Shown: in pieces, positions 12,306 to 22,321 of the stretch
Numbering within the stretch: position 1 is the stretch's first letter
Layout of the letters: each line of letters starts with the position of its first letter
Source of the DNA: Plasmodium coatneyi
Lineage: Eukaryota; Apicomplexa; Aconoidasida; Haemosporida; Plasmodiidae
Reading direction: 5' to 3'
DNA: 64,000 nucleotides
Assembly: GCF_001680005.1 (NCBI RefSeq)
Contig: NC_033563.1
Location: 558,001 to 622,000 of the forward strand
Position numbers and translations under genes: made by a program
Notes under the pieces: model-generated
The model's database searches: none
What the model was told of the DNA's origin: nothing
What the model saw: only the letters and a program-made list of their open reading frames with translations

Positions 12306-13203
12306 GCGAGCAAGGGGTCTCCAACGAGGCACATTGTGTATACACACGTTCAAGCGAGGAGGTTGTTATTGTAACTGGGAAGGGCTTTTCTCACCCTTGC
12401 GATTTTCGCAAACCGCCCACCTTTAAGTGTAAAGCAGCATGCTGTGTTACTTTTCCATTTTAACCCCTACAGGACGTAGTAACCGAATGGGCTATTTTTT
12501 TTTTTTTTGTGCAAACTTTTGTTCCTTCCTCTTGTGCTCACAAAAGTGTCAAGTGGATCAGCCCAGTAGAGGGGGCGCGGTTGTCCTATAAGCTGCTCTA
12601 AAACTGTTCCAAAAGTGCGTATAAAATTGCGCGTAAAATTGAGTGTAAAAAAAATTACCTGTAAAGCGTCGTCCCTTCTTCTGACACCTTCTCAGTGCCG
12701 CGTTTGACCAGTTCGGCGTAGATACAACATACTGGTACCCGTGCAATGTCAACTGAAAAAAAAAAAAAAAAAGTCACGGTATGCCCCCAATTGTTCCCCT
12801 TCACAGTGGATGAAACAATTTTAGCCACGTCAAATGGGCATATATAGCAGGGAAAAAAAAAAAAAAAGCATTTTTTCTTCCGAGGAGTAAAGAAGAAAAA
12901 AAAAATGTGTACATATGTACATCACGACGTAACACATAAATAAGAGGATCTTTCGTTTTCACCATTTTGGAAACGTAAGAAATGCTGTTAGTTCCGTTGG
13001 TACACAAAGGGAGTATAACATCCCGGTGACATGCCAACCTGGTGATACGGCATTTCGCTGCTGATCTTCTGATCTGCTGTGCTGCTTGCCACATTCGAGT
13101 TACTTCCCGTGGGTACATTGCCCCCCCGGAGAGGCAGCCAAATTGTGCCTTCCTGCCTAAAGAAGGTACAAAAATTTGATGAAAGTTACACCCACTAGGA
13201 AAA
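12306..13203. other. Intergenic
   Basis: About 0.9 kb with T-run 12494-12508 and A-runs around 12757-12772 and 12853-12867. A possible two-codon terminal exon of the plasmepsin lies at 12473-12479. Nothing else coding seen. Should contain the promoter of the ATP synthase gene. Confidence 0.5.
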
Positions 13204-15012
13204 ATGACGCCCCTGAAAGTTATTAGCAGGCAGCGCTGCCGCTTCAGTACACTGGCGACGCTGAAGAAAAAATGGCAGGACCTCAGCTCTTACATAACGA
13301 AGGATAGTGACATGGCCCACTGGAGGGAGCTGAACGCCAAGCTCTTCGAGGCAGAGGTACTGGTGCAGAAGCAGGAGCGCGAGGAGATTCGGCGGGTCGA
13401 CTGGGGCGCCTGGGCAGAGAAGATCAGCAACAAGGAGGCCCTGATGTGGTAAGTGCGTTGGAATGTGCAGCGTCACCTGTACATGTTGCCCCATGTGGGA
13501 ATTACATCAACGCTTCCCTTTCCCCAACGCAGCATGAAGAAGTTCTACGACCACCAAATGAACGCCCTGGACGAGCTGGACCAGAGCGAGAGCAAAGAAG
13601 CCAAGGAAAAGAAGAAGAGTAAAGAGGACGAGCTGTTCGAGGAGGCCCTAAAAAACTGCAAGGAGGCCGAAAAGGCGTCAGCTAAGCTTCTTGTAGACGG
13701 AGCGAAAACCTTGTGGATCAACTTCCATAACCCACCAGTCAGCAACCTGGACAACAACGAATGGATTGACAGTGACCTCTACTGGCAAGCATTTGTAGAA
13801 AAACACGCCACATACAACCTGAACAGCAAATCAATAACCCCGGAAGACGAAGAAAACAAAAATATCGAAAAAACCGAGTGGATGAAAAAAACGACAAAGT
13901 TTAACGAAAGAAGTGACACCCCCATGCTGTATGACTACATGATTAACCTTCCCTCATGGGAACACTACGATATCAATAGGAGAATCTTCCTCGAAAATAT
14001 GGTATACTTTTTGTTAAGGACAGGATTAAGTTATAAGTTTTTCCCTGAACTGTTCAGCTGGAAATGGAAAACACATATTGAAGATTTGCGCTTCCAATAT
14101 TTGGAGGTAGCCCAGAGGAGGAGAAAAAATTACCAGCTGGTTACGGCAAAGAGGGAAGTACCTCTGGAACTACAGCCGTCAGATTACGAACACAAAGGAG
14201 AGGAGTACCACTTGAAGCTTCTCCAACATTTTAGGGATTACCAAAATTTAGTTCTTTCTCGCCTTATGGGTAATTACATTTTTTTGTGTGATCCCTTCAT
14301 TCCGGTGCAAACTGAGGAAATGTTACAACACGTGCTGAATACTTACGAGGGGGGAAAATTATTCAAACTGAGTAACGACCAGGTCAATTGTCTGTTCTAT
14401 CTACCTGAACCTTGTGATGAAAGCAAAACGACTGTTCAGTACAAACCACTAGACGCACTGGACAATTTTTTTCACTACTTAAAGGGAAAAAATGTTAAGC
14501 TAAACGATTCATATTCTTCCTTTTTAAAAATTATTTCTCAAGTTTTACAAGAAAGGGGGGAATATTGGCTGAACCTTCCCAATGAAAATTTCGCAGACTC
14601 CTTCCTAAGACGATACAACAAGGACGATTCGATGTACCCCGTATTTGTTGACTATGTTGCGCAACTGAGAGAACATTTTGAAAACAGAGTGGAGATACCA
14701 CCTGATATGTATCACGAAGAAGTTAGCCGCATTGAGGAGAAATACCAGGAGGAGTGTTCCTTCTTTGATAATTTCCTTAGGGCATTTTTAACCGAGGACA
14801 TTTCTCTCTCCCATGAGGAAGGAGCGGTTCCCGACTTGGTCAAGTTGGACACCAACCAAATTAAGAAGTTGCTCGGCGAGGGGAAGCTCAGAGTGGTGCA
14901 CCCCGAAACGAGGGAGGAGGTTCGAGACCCCGACCTCGTCGCGGAGCTCGCTCGCCAGCGGGAGGCAGATCGCCAAGAAATCCACGAGTTCGTGAAGTCA
15001 CTACCGGCTTAG
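13204..15012 (+). CDS. Mitochondrial ATP synthase subunit d-like protein
   Basis: Two exons, 13204-13448 and 13533-15012 (split Cys codon), 574 residues. The N-terminus is basic and hydroxylated (MTPLKVISRQRCRFSTLATLKKKW), consistent with a mitochondrial targeting sequence. It is followed by a charged helical region containing RRVDWGAWAEKI, reminiscent of the Ile-Asp-Trp-Ala-x-Trp signature of F-type ATP synthase stator subunit d, and a Glu/Lys coiled-coil-like stretch. Apicomplexan subunit d proteins are much longer than the mammalian one, and this length fits. The role would be in the peripheral stalk holding the F1 head against rotation. My memory of P. falciparum places subunit d directly beside plasmepsin VI, which supports both calls. 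The identification rests on this short signature plus synteny, so it is probable rather than certain. Confidence 0.72.
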
Positions 15013-15349
15013 CGACAAGTCACACATGTGCCTGTGTTGCAGTTGCTCTGTTGGTCCTGCTGACCCAGTTGAAGCTGTGCTAGGGAACCAAAAAATGCGC
15101 ACGTGCGAATGTGCAACGGCCCATTTATGCACAATTGAGGCGGAAAAAAATACCCATTTGTGAATAGCAGAATGGCTAGCTGCATGAACAAAAAGAAAAA
15201 AAAAAAAAAAAAAAAAAAATGTGTGCACACCAAAATGGCTACCTGTACAAAGAGGTGGAAAACAAAACAAAAAAAAGCAACGCAAAGCAAAACAAAACAA
15301 AACACCCAGTTACGCATACCCACGTCGCACTCGCACGAAGCTACAGAAG
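15013..15349. other. Convergent intergenic region
   Basis: Between two converging stop codons. It carries an A-run at 15197-15219 and an AACAAA-rich stretch around 15260-15305. The open frames are low-complexity shadows. Likely overlapping 3' untranslated regions. Confidence 0.55.
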
Positions 15350-17182
15350 CTACGCGGGCCGCTTCCTGGTCAGGAGAAAATCCACGACGAAGGGGCCAAT
15401 AGGCACTTCCGCCTGAACGTTGAGGCAATTTTTGGGAAAAAAAGGAGAAATCCTCTTCTGAATAGCCGACTTGTTAATGTCGTAATAGTTGGGCTGCGCG
15501 ATATGCTGGTAGGCCCTGCTCAAGAGCTCATACAAGCAGAGAAGAAATTTTGGAGAAAACTTCCCAAAGTTGTAGACGGAGTGTAGCACAAACAGAGTGA
15601 CATGCATTTGGTGTGCAAACGATTTGCTATTTGCCCTCCTCTCATTTAGAAGAAGCAGAATCGAGCTGACCAACTTCATGTCAAAGTAGGACAGGAACAT
15701 GGACGAGTAGCATATAGACACCAGGGCCAAATCGGTAAAGGTGTGTAACTTGCTCGAAATGTTTTGCTTTAAGTTGGCCCAAATGTCCGTCGGAATTCGC
15801 AAATTCAATTTAATCAGCGAAACATAAAACAGTGTCAAGTTCCGGCTGTCTAGAGAGTCTATTATGTGTTTTTTTCTTTTAATTAAATTGATAACAAACG
15901 CTTCATCTCGTATATGTAATTTTCCAAAAGCATGTAGCAGCATGGCTACATTTCTATGTTGCAGCAAATGTTCCCTATCGCTGACCTTCTTTTTGATAAG
16001 GTAAAAAATTTTTAAATCGCTGAGGTTGAAGTTTGCGTATACATTGGCAAGTATGGCCCACTCGGATGGTTCAAACAGGTCAGCATTCCTTTCAATGTAG
16101 TTACACAGGAGGGAAAAAAATGTCTTATTGAATAAGTTACACTTGGAGTATGCATTAGCAATCATCACCATTTCAACTGGCTTGAAGTGATCAAATTTTG
16201 CACACACATGAGGTAAAAAATTGACAAACAAATGTGTGTATTTTTTTTCGCCCAATTTTGAATACGCATTTAATATGTTAGCTATTTCTTGTTCGTTAAA
16301 ATTGTCCATATTTTTTTTGACTGCTTTGATCAAACGACAAAATAAAGTTTCGCTCCCAAGACTTAACTTACTGTATGCATTGCATATGTTGCTAACCGAC
16401 TGGCAACTCAGTTCGTCTATCCTTTCGCAGATCTGCTCCTCCATATATTTGAACAGCTTAGCATCCCCGTAATTAAGTTTTGCAAAACAGTTAGCTATCT
16501 GCGAAATGTCAAATGTGTGTAAATTTTCTTCCTTGTTATTTATAAGATAAATGGAGGCCTCTCTAAGGAAAGGCTCATTCAGTACATATACTCTGGCGAA
16601 TGAATTCAAGAGTAAGGCCAACCATCGCACGCACATCGTCTTGTGGACATCCTCAGTGCGTAACAATTCGGTTAGCCTCCCTCCCACGGTGTTCCAAAAT
16701 GAATGGTCCTTAAATCGGTGTGCCGCCAGCTGGTTGCATATCAGGGAGAGGGACATGAAGTAGTCCTTACTGTTAATGTAGTGCTGCCGCAGGTGCAGGC
16801 TCTTGATCACCTGGCTGCTCGCATACGCCAGAACGCGCGTCAGTTCATCGTGGGGGGCGCAAACCTGTACATGCGGAAGACCCCCCCGATGAACTGATGC
16901 GCGTTCTGGCGACCCTTCACAGGAAGGCTCTTCCCCCCCTCCATCCACCACGTGGCCATTCAGACGCGGAGCGAAGCGGTAACCGGAGCTGTTTGTTATG
17001 TGACCATCCAGTTGGTTCCCCGCTTGCTTCCTCCTCTGTCCACCAAGCGGAGTTACCACCCCGGGACCGATCTCCCGCTTGACCCCCTTTTCCTCATTCC
17101 ACATCCCGCCGCACTCACTGGGCCGTTTACTCCGCAACGTTTTTTTGGTGCTTATTATTCGAAGGTATATATGCTTGAGCAT
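15350..17182 (-). CDS. Heptatricopeptide/RAP-like organellar RNA-binding protein
   Basis: A single 610-residue open frame. The N-terminal ~130 residues are low-complexity and Gly/Arg-rich. From about residue 150 a series of helical-pair repeats runs to about 500, with recurring motifs such as ISQIANCFAKLNYGD, SNICNAYSKLSLGS, IANILNAYSKLG, VMIANAYSKCNLF and WAILANVYANFNLSD. These are the ~37-residue OPR/HPR-type repeats found in apicomplexan organellar RNA-binding proteins. The C-terminus (VQAEVPIGPFVVDFLL) resembles the beginning of a RAP domain but stops about ten residues later (TRKRPA), so the domain is short or a 3' exon has been missed. Known family members act in mitochondrial or apicoplast RNA processing and rRNA assembly; that role is inferred. 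A short inverted repeat lies in the N-terminal coding part (16826-16911). Confidence 0.8.
   Translation of the reverse strand: MLKHIYLRIISTKKTLRSKRPSECGGMWNEEKGVKREIGPGVVTPLGGQRRKQAGNQLDGHITNSSGYRFAPRLNGHVVDGGGEEPSCEGSPERASVHRGGLPHVQVCAPHDELTRVLAYASSQVIKSLHLRQHYINSKDYFMSLSLICNQLAAHRFKDHSFWNTVGGRLTELLRTEDVHKTMCVRWLALLLNSFARVYVLNEPFLREASIYLINNKEENLHTFDISQIANCFAKLNYGDAKLFKYMEEQICERIDELSCQSVSNICNAYSKLSLGSETLFCRLIKAVKKNMDNFNEQEIANILNAYSKLGEKKYTHLFVNFLPHVCAKFDHFKPVEMVMIANAYSKCNLFNKTFFSLLCNYIERNADLFEPSEWAILANVYANFNLSDLKIFYLIKKKVSDREHLLQHRNVAMLLHAFGKLHIRDEAFVINLIKRKKHIIDSLDSRNLTLFYVSLIKLNLRIPTDIWANLKQNISSKLHTFTDLALVSICYSSMFLSYFDMKLVSSILLLLNERRANSKSFAHQMHVTLFVLHSVYNFGKFSPKFLLCLYELLSRAYQHIAQPNYYDINKSAIQKRISPFFPKNCLNVQAEVPIGPFVVDFLLTRKRPA
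16826..16911. repeat. 25-bp inverted repeat inside a coding region
   Basis: Arms at 16826-16850 and 16887-16911 are reverse complements with one mismatch, separated by a 36-bp loop that includes a C-run. They could form a stem-loop in RNA or a cruciform in DNA. The arms fall in the non-conserved N-terminal part of the HPR-like gene. Confidence 0.8.
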
Positions 17183-17448
17183 TTTTTTTTTTTCTTTTTT
17201 TCATCTGCTTTGCTTCTTCTGGGAGTGTCTGCTCTGCAGCGACGGGGTTCGCATGAGCAGATGTGGATACATGTATAAACGCATGTTCGCTTCTCACGAT
17301 TGTGCGTCCCCCGCCCCCTGGACGATCCTACGGCCTACCTCTTAAAAGCAAAACCAGCGACTGGGGAAACCCGCTTGGCGATAGGTTTAGAGGAGGGAGA
17401 GAAACACAGGTGAGTACATATCAGAGTCGGAAATGAACCTGAGGCAGT

Positions 17449-17484
<36 letters not shown>

Positions 17485-17837
17485 CTACTCAATGCAGTAC
17501 ACATTTCGTGGTCCTTTCACGCCGCTCCGTTTGACTTTCTCCTCATGTTGGCTCCTCACCGGGATCGGTGTACATAATAAATGACGAACGAATTTTGCGC
17601 TGATTTTGGTGAAACTTCTCGATGACAAGGTTTACTCTCCATCGGAGGGAAGTGTGCCCTCCACGAGTGGATTCGTTTTGGGGAACCGGATGGTGGTTGA
17701 CTAACCGACCACTAACTGAACTCGAGTCGACCTTCCTGTTTTGAAGGCGTCACGATTGGGAAGTGATCCATCGTAAGTACTCCCACGTAACTGCTCCTAC
17801 TTCTTCATCCCTTCTCGACCCGCTATACGGACAACGA
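17183..17837. other. Divergent intergenic region
   Basis: Shared upstream region of the HPR-like gene (-) and the small basic protein gene (+). It contains a T-run at about 17452-17482. No coding signal seen. Confidence 0.5.
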
Positions 17838-18718
17838 ATGGGTAAGTCACAACGGCTATGCTAAGTTGAGCCGAGCGGTGAAGGGGCTGGTACGCGCAAC
17901 GTCTTTTTTGCCACCTCCCCCCCGTACGTGGTCTTATATACCGGCGCAAAGGTTAACAACCGCATGTTCCAAGTTACACTTTTTTTTTTTTGCTCATCAG
18001 GGAAGTCCTTCTACAACCGCAGCACCCGGCTGTGGTGGGGTCACTGCCACCTGCGGATCGGCAGCCGCTTACAGGTGCGGCTGAACAAGGGTGTGAAGTT
18101 TTCTCGCTTCGAGCACATCGGCCGGTTTATCGAGTTCGCCAGGTAGGACGCCGTGGGGATGCGGGTCAATGTGTACCCACCTCGCACCAGCAACAGCGCA
18201 CCAACCGCTTATCAACTCTATTCTGTCCCATAACATCTCTCTCATTTAGTGACTCATTTGGTTTATCATTTTTTATCCCCCTCCCCGACGACGCCTCAGG
18301 AATTCACGGTCCCTACGCGCCGCCACACTCAGCAAGTGTCTGCGAAGAAATTTCTGGGGCACCAATTTTTACTTCACGGGAGAACCCAAAACGAAAGAGA
18401 ACCCCCAGCAGATCTCAAAGTCGACCCAGAATGAAGGTAATGACAGGGAAATACCTCCGTGTGCACTATACAGTCAGCCAAACTATGCACTCACATGCGC
18501 ATAAGCATACACGTCCATCATACATACGTAGTCATGTATTCACCTGCGATTTGCTCCCCCCTTTTTATACACACACACCACAACCACCAGGAGCATACAT
18601 CTACGCTGTCGAGCGAGGAAGAATAACCCCGTCAGAATGGGAATTGAAGAAACTGGAATCCGTTCTTGGGGTTCCCCTAAGAAGAGAAAAGCAGAAAACA
18701 CTGCTGAGGAGATTGTAA
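17838..18718 (+). CDS. Small basic protein of 136 residues, four exons with a 4-nt first coding exon
   Basis: Predicted exons: 17838-17841 (ATGG), 18001-18142, 18300-18436 and 18591-18718. All have GT-AG borders and join in frame. The product begins Met-Gly-Lys-Ser-Phe-Tyr, is rich in Arg and Lys, has no signal peptide or membrane helix, and ends KQKTLLRRL. Motif-like stretches are RSTRLWWGHCHLRIG, RRNFWGTNFYFTGEPK and ITPSEWELKKLESVLGVPL. The composition and size suggest a ribosomal or organellar ribosomal protein, but I do not recognise the family. Alternative acceptors (for example at 18249) keep other frames open but break the join to exon 4; the chosen set is the one that preserves frame throughout. 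The 4-nt first exon is the weakest part of the model. Confidence 0.6.
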
Positions 18719-20055
18719 GGTGGATCCTCCACTCTGCCATCCTTTTGTGCAAGTGGTATCCTTCCCCCTGTTAGTACAACCTACACCCTGCTGTTGGTTT
18801 GCTGTTCGCCTGAACATGTTAAGAAGCCTTTACTAGGAAACCTTTTTCCTATTTTGTTTACTCCAATGGGGAGTAGCACCACGGAGAGAACCGTATAAGA
18901 CATTTTTTTTTTTTTTTTTTTTTTTTAATGTGTGGAAACTATGCTGTTCACGTGGTATATCCCTTCGGTGAGTTGATTGGGGAGAGGTGGTGTTGTGTGT
19001 AGGAAAACACTTCCCCGTTGGAGCGACTCCAAATACGCAGGTGTACCTTTAGCATAACTCATCTGCATGTCGTACCCTCGACAATGGCACAGCATTAATT
19101 CAATATCGGATCAGCTTGGCCAATCGTAAAAGTAGCCGGCCTGTTGACTTATACCCACCCATTGGATGGGGAAGCTTTCGGGTATAGTGGCTTGTAACTG
19201 AGCGTAGGTTAGCCAGTAAAAGGAACTCCCTCACAGAAGAGTTGGTGAAGCATACATTACTCCAGGGGAGGTAAACTCTCCTTCTCCATTTTTTTGGGGG
19301 TCCCTTCTCTGCGTTACAGAAGTTAAAGGAAAAGGCAACACTCTGAGGTGTATTATTCCCTCCCTTTTGGGGGACAGAAAAAAAAAATAAAGTGCACCCT
19401 GAATTTGCGTTAAGTCACCGTCGTGTGCGTTCACCAAGTAGCAACGACTCTGACGGCGCTACGAATTGGACTGTGGTGAGGGAATCCCCGGGGGACCCTT
19501 GGGAAAAAAAAAAAAAAAGAAGCTGCCAACCATGGATAGGCTATGTGCCCACCCTACGAAGAGTCACAATTTTGCGAAATCAAAAAAAAAAAAAAAAAAA
19601 AAAAAATACTCTTACCAACCGAGGAAAAAATAAAAAAAAACTAAACAAGTGAGACGACTGACGTACCACTAAGCAGCATCATTTAGAAAGAAAAAAAAAA
19701 GAAAGAAGGAAGGACGAAGCTGCAGAGGGAATCCCAGTTGGACGAACTGCAAACTGTGTGCCCACCTTATGAGCCAACTACCCCCCTCAAGATGCCAAGG
19801 AAACCTCCCAGGGAGGGATTAACCACACGGTAGAAACCTCGCACTCCCCACTGCGTGCTTACACGTACATGCAGGTTTGTATGTGTCCGAGGTTCCGCAG
19901 TAGGCAGCAGCGGAGGAAGCGCCACCGGGGGGCACAACAAGGGGTAGAGGAGGGTGTGCCTCATAAAGTGCATAGACGAATGAGCAGCCCGTAAGGTGGA
20001 CAGACGAAGGAACGACCCGCCACCACCGCGTAAAGACCGACGCGGCTGGTGAAGC
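18719..20055. other. Intergenic, promoter side of the RING gene
   Basis: About 1.3 kb with a T-run at 18902-18926 and A-runs at 19505-19518 and 19580-19606. No gene recognised; open frames on both strands are short and lack coding character. Confidence 0.5.
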
Positions 20056-22128
20056 ATGAACAACAACGCGGTGGGGAACGAGTCGGACGAAGGGGTCGAG
20101 AGAAACGATGTTTTCTTGTACAGAAGCCAAGTGGGGAATGAGGGAGAGTCCTGCAATGTGTTGTGTCTCTTCCTCTTTTTTATTTCCCTATTTTTTGTAA
20201 TGCTGATGACGGCCGATAATAGCACTGGCCCGACGGGCAGTGGCTTCGAGGGCGGCTCAGGAAGTGCCCTTGGTGTGGACACCGATGACAATCTCATGCC
20301 GGGGGGAGGCGGAGATAGGTCCATGCCGGACGACGTGCTCGACAACGTACTAATCCAGTGCCTAAATTTTAAGGGTCGCTACCGGGTGGAGGACCGGGGG
20401 CGCTCCCGCAGGAGTGAAGAAAGCGGCGCCAGTACCGCAAGTACCACCAGTACCGTCATGAAGAGTGATCCGAGAGGGGGAGAATTCGAAGCCAAGCTGA
20501 TTACGCTAAAGCTGTCCCTCCATAACATAACGAAGTCGTTTCTGTTTCTGTACTTTGATCCGCAGGGCGGGAGGGGAGGAAGCAGCATCCACAAGGATAG
20601 TCACGGTGTTGGGTCGCCTAACCAACCAATGAAGCAACCGAGCAAGTTCCAGTTCCTCGGAGTGCCCGGACTTAACGTGAACCGAGATAACACGTACATG
20701 TTTAACGGTCTTGGATATAACTTCCTCACGCTCTGCCAGGACGAGAAGAACTGCATTTGCAACTACAACGTACGCATTCAACAGAACGTATCCATGCACG
20801 AATCCACATCTCTGAGGGAGGTAGAAGAGTCTTATCTGTACTTGATGAAAAAGTACCTCATGGACGAGGCGGAGTCCTTTGGCACGTACCTTTCGGCCAG
20901 GTACCGTGATCAGTATGAGCGTTATCTGAGTGGGAAGGCTGCTGGCGTGGTGGCGGAAGGAGCAAATGTCGGTACGGACACGTCTCACGGGAAGGTGGGT
21001 ACTTCTAACGACAAGACGGACAGTCCTCCTGACACAGCTGACAATAATCATGTGGTTGGGGACAGTACCCTTGTAGTTGGGGACACTCCTTATATGGTGG
21101 GGGACACCCCCCACTACGATGGCTACATCTCCTCGGACAACTGCGGGCTGTTCGTCCGTCTGGAGGGAAACGACGTGGATAAGAAATACGCGGCGGCGCA
21201 GGTAACGGCCTTCTCCATCCTGTACAATATCAAGTCCATTATTGAGTTAGGATTGTTTTATTTGCAAATAGGTCGAAGTAGCGAGAATATGCGAAGCGCA
21301 AGTAAAGTGTCCCTGCTGTCCATCTGTCTAAACTCATTTATCGACCTATTCGAGTCTCTCCTTCTTCTGTACGAAGTGATGCTATCCCGACTTTTACTGG
21401 TTCACTTCATATTTATGGTTCTTTTGAAGTTTCTTTTATTTACCCTGATGGAGCTAAGATACATTTTAATTATCTGGAGAGCGAATCACCAGCAGGACCT
21501 ACAGGAAGGATGGGATCAGCTGCAGAGGAAGTTGGGAACCTTATACAAATTCTACTACGGGAGTATCTTACTGGTTATAGTAGCATTTTATTACATCTTC
21601 CCAATATGTCCTTACGTTCTTTTGTTACTGTACATGTGTTGGGTTCCTCAGATTATGTTGGACATATGGAAAGGGCAAAGAAACTCAATAAACCTCAAGA
21701 TAGCTTTTGCTCTATCCTTATGTAGAGTGTTCCTTCCAGTGTACCGGTTCATGTATTCACAGAGCATTTTCCAGTTGGACGTATTCGCACGCGCGGTGGA
21801 CTCTTCCAACAGTACGTTCAGCATCCTCCTCATCGTCATCCTAGCCGTGCAACTACTTTTCATGTCTCTGCAACGGCTGTATGGACCAAGGCACCTCATC
21901 GACATTGACCTGCTACCCCATGTGCACAACTACTACAAGTCCATCGACCCAAATTTTGAGACGGGTATTCCAGAGTGCGTCATCTGTATGTACGATATAG
22001 TCCTAAAGGACAGGAAGTACTGTGTCACTCCCTGCTTCCATATCTTTCACGACAAGTGCCTGCAGCAGTGGATGGACGTCAAGCTTGAGTGTCCCACCTG
22101 CCGGGGCGCCCTCCCCAACTTCCCCTAA
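20056..22128 (+). CDS. Multi-pass membrane RING-H2 E3 ubiquitin ligase, Tul1/Dsc1-like
   Basis: Single exon, 690 residues. Layout: a polar N-terminus with one hydrophobic segment (about residues 33-51, signal anchor or cleaved signal), a Gly/Ser-rich linker, a lumenal-type domain with Cys residues (ENCICNYNVRIQQN region around 230-245), an Asp/Gly/Thr-rich insert with repeats of the type VVGDTPYMVGDTPH (about 325-360), then six or so membrane segments (about 435-620), then a C-terminal RING-H2 finger: PECVICMYDI, TPCFHIFHDKCLQQW, CPTC. All eight zinc ligands are visible. The GPRHLIDIDLLPHVHNYY stretch just before the RING matches the architecture of the Golgi/endosomal Tul1/Dsc1 ligases, in which a multi-pass protein carries the RING at its extreme C-terminus. 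The likely role is membrane-protein quality control with an E2 partner; substrate unknown. Confidence 0.82.
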   Translation: MNNNAVGNESDEGVERNDVFLYRSQVGNEGESCNVLCLFLFFISLFFVMLMTADNSTGPTGSGFEGGSGSALGVDTDDNLMPGGGGDRSMPDDVLDNVLIQCLNFKGRYRVEDRGRSRRSEESGASTASTTSTVMKSDPRGGEFEAKLITLKLSLHNITKSFLFLYFDPQGGRGGSSIHKDSHGVGSPNQPMKQPSKFQFLGVPGLNVNRDNTYMFNGLGYNFLTLCQDEKNCICNYNVRIQQNVSMHESTSLREVEESYLYLMKKYLMDEAESFGTYLSARYRDQYERYLSGKAAGVVAEGANVGTDTSHGKVGTSNDKTDSPPDTADNNHVVGDSTLVVGDTPYMVGDTPHYDGYISSDNCGLFVRLEGNDVDKKYAAAQVTAFSILYNIKSIIELGLFYLQIGRSSENMRSASKVSLLSICLNSFIDLFESLLLLYEVMLSRLLLVHFIFMVLLKFLLFTLMELRYILIIWRANHQQDLQEGWDQLQRKLGTLYKFYYGSILLVIVAFYYIFPICPYVLLLLYMCWVPQIMLDIWKGQRNSINLKIAFALSLCRVFLPVYRFMYSQSIFQLDVFARAVDSSNSTFSILLIVILAVQLLFMSLQRLYGPRHLIDIDLLPHVHNYYKSIDPNFETGIPECVICMYDIVLKDRKYCVTPCFHIFHDKCLQQWMDVKLECPTCRGALPNFP

Positions 22129-22321
22129 CGGGGCAGGCCCTGCTGTGCGCAGCATATAAGTGTGTGTTTGTTCTTTATTCCTCCTTTTTTTTTTTTTTTG
22201 CCACCCAGTTGGCCTCCCTTTTTTTGAAGTCCACTGTTCACGCAAGAAACGCGCCTATTTATCACGTTATTAAAAAAAAAAAAAGTAATAAAAAATAATT
22301 GTATTATGCAAGGGGGAATCC

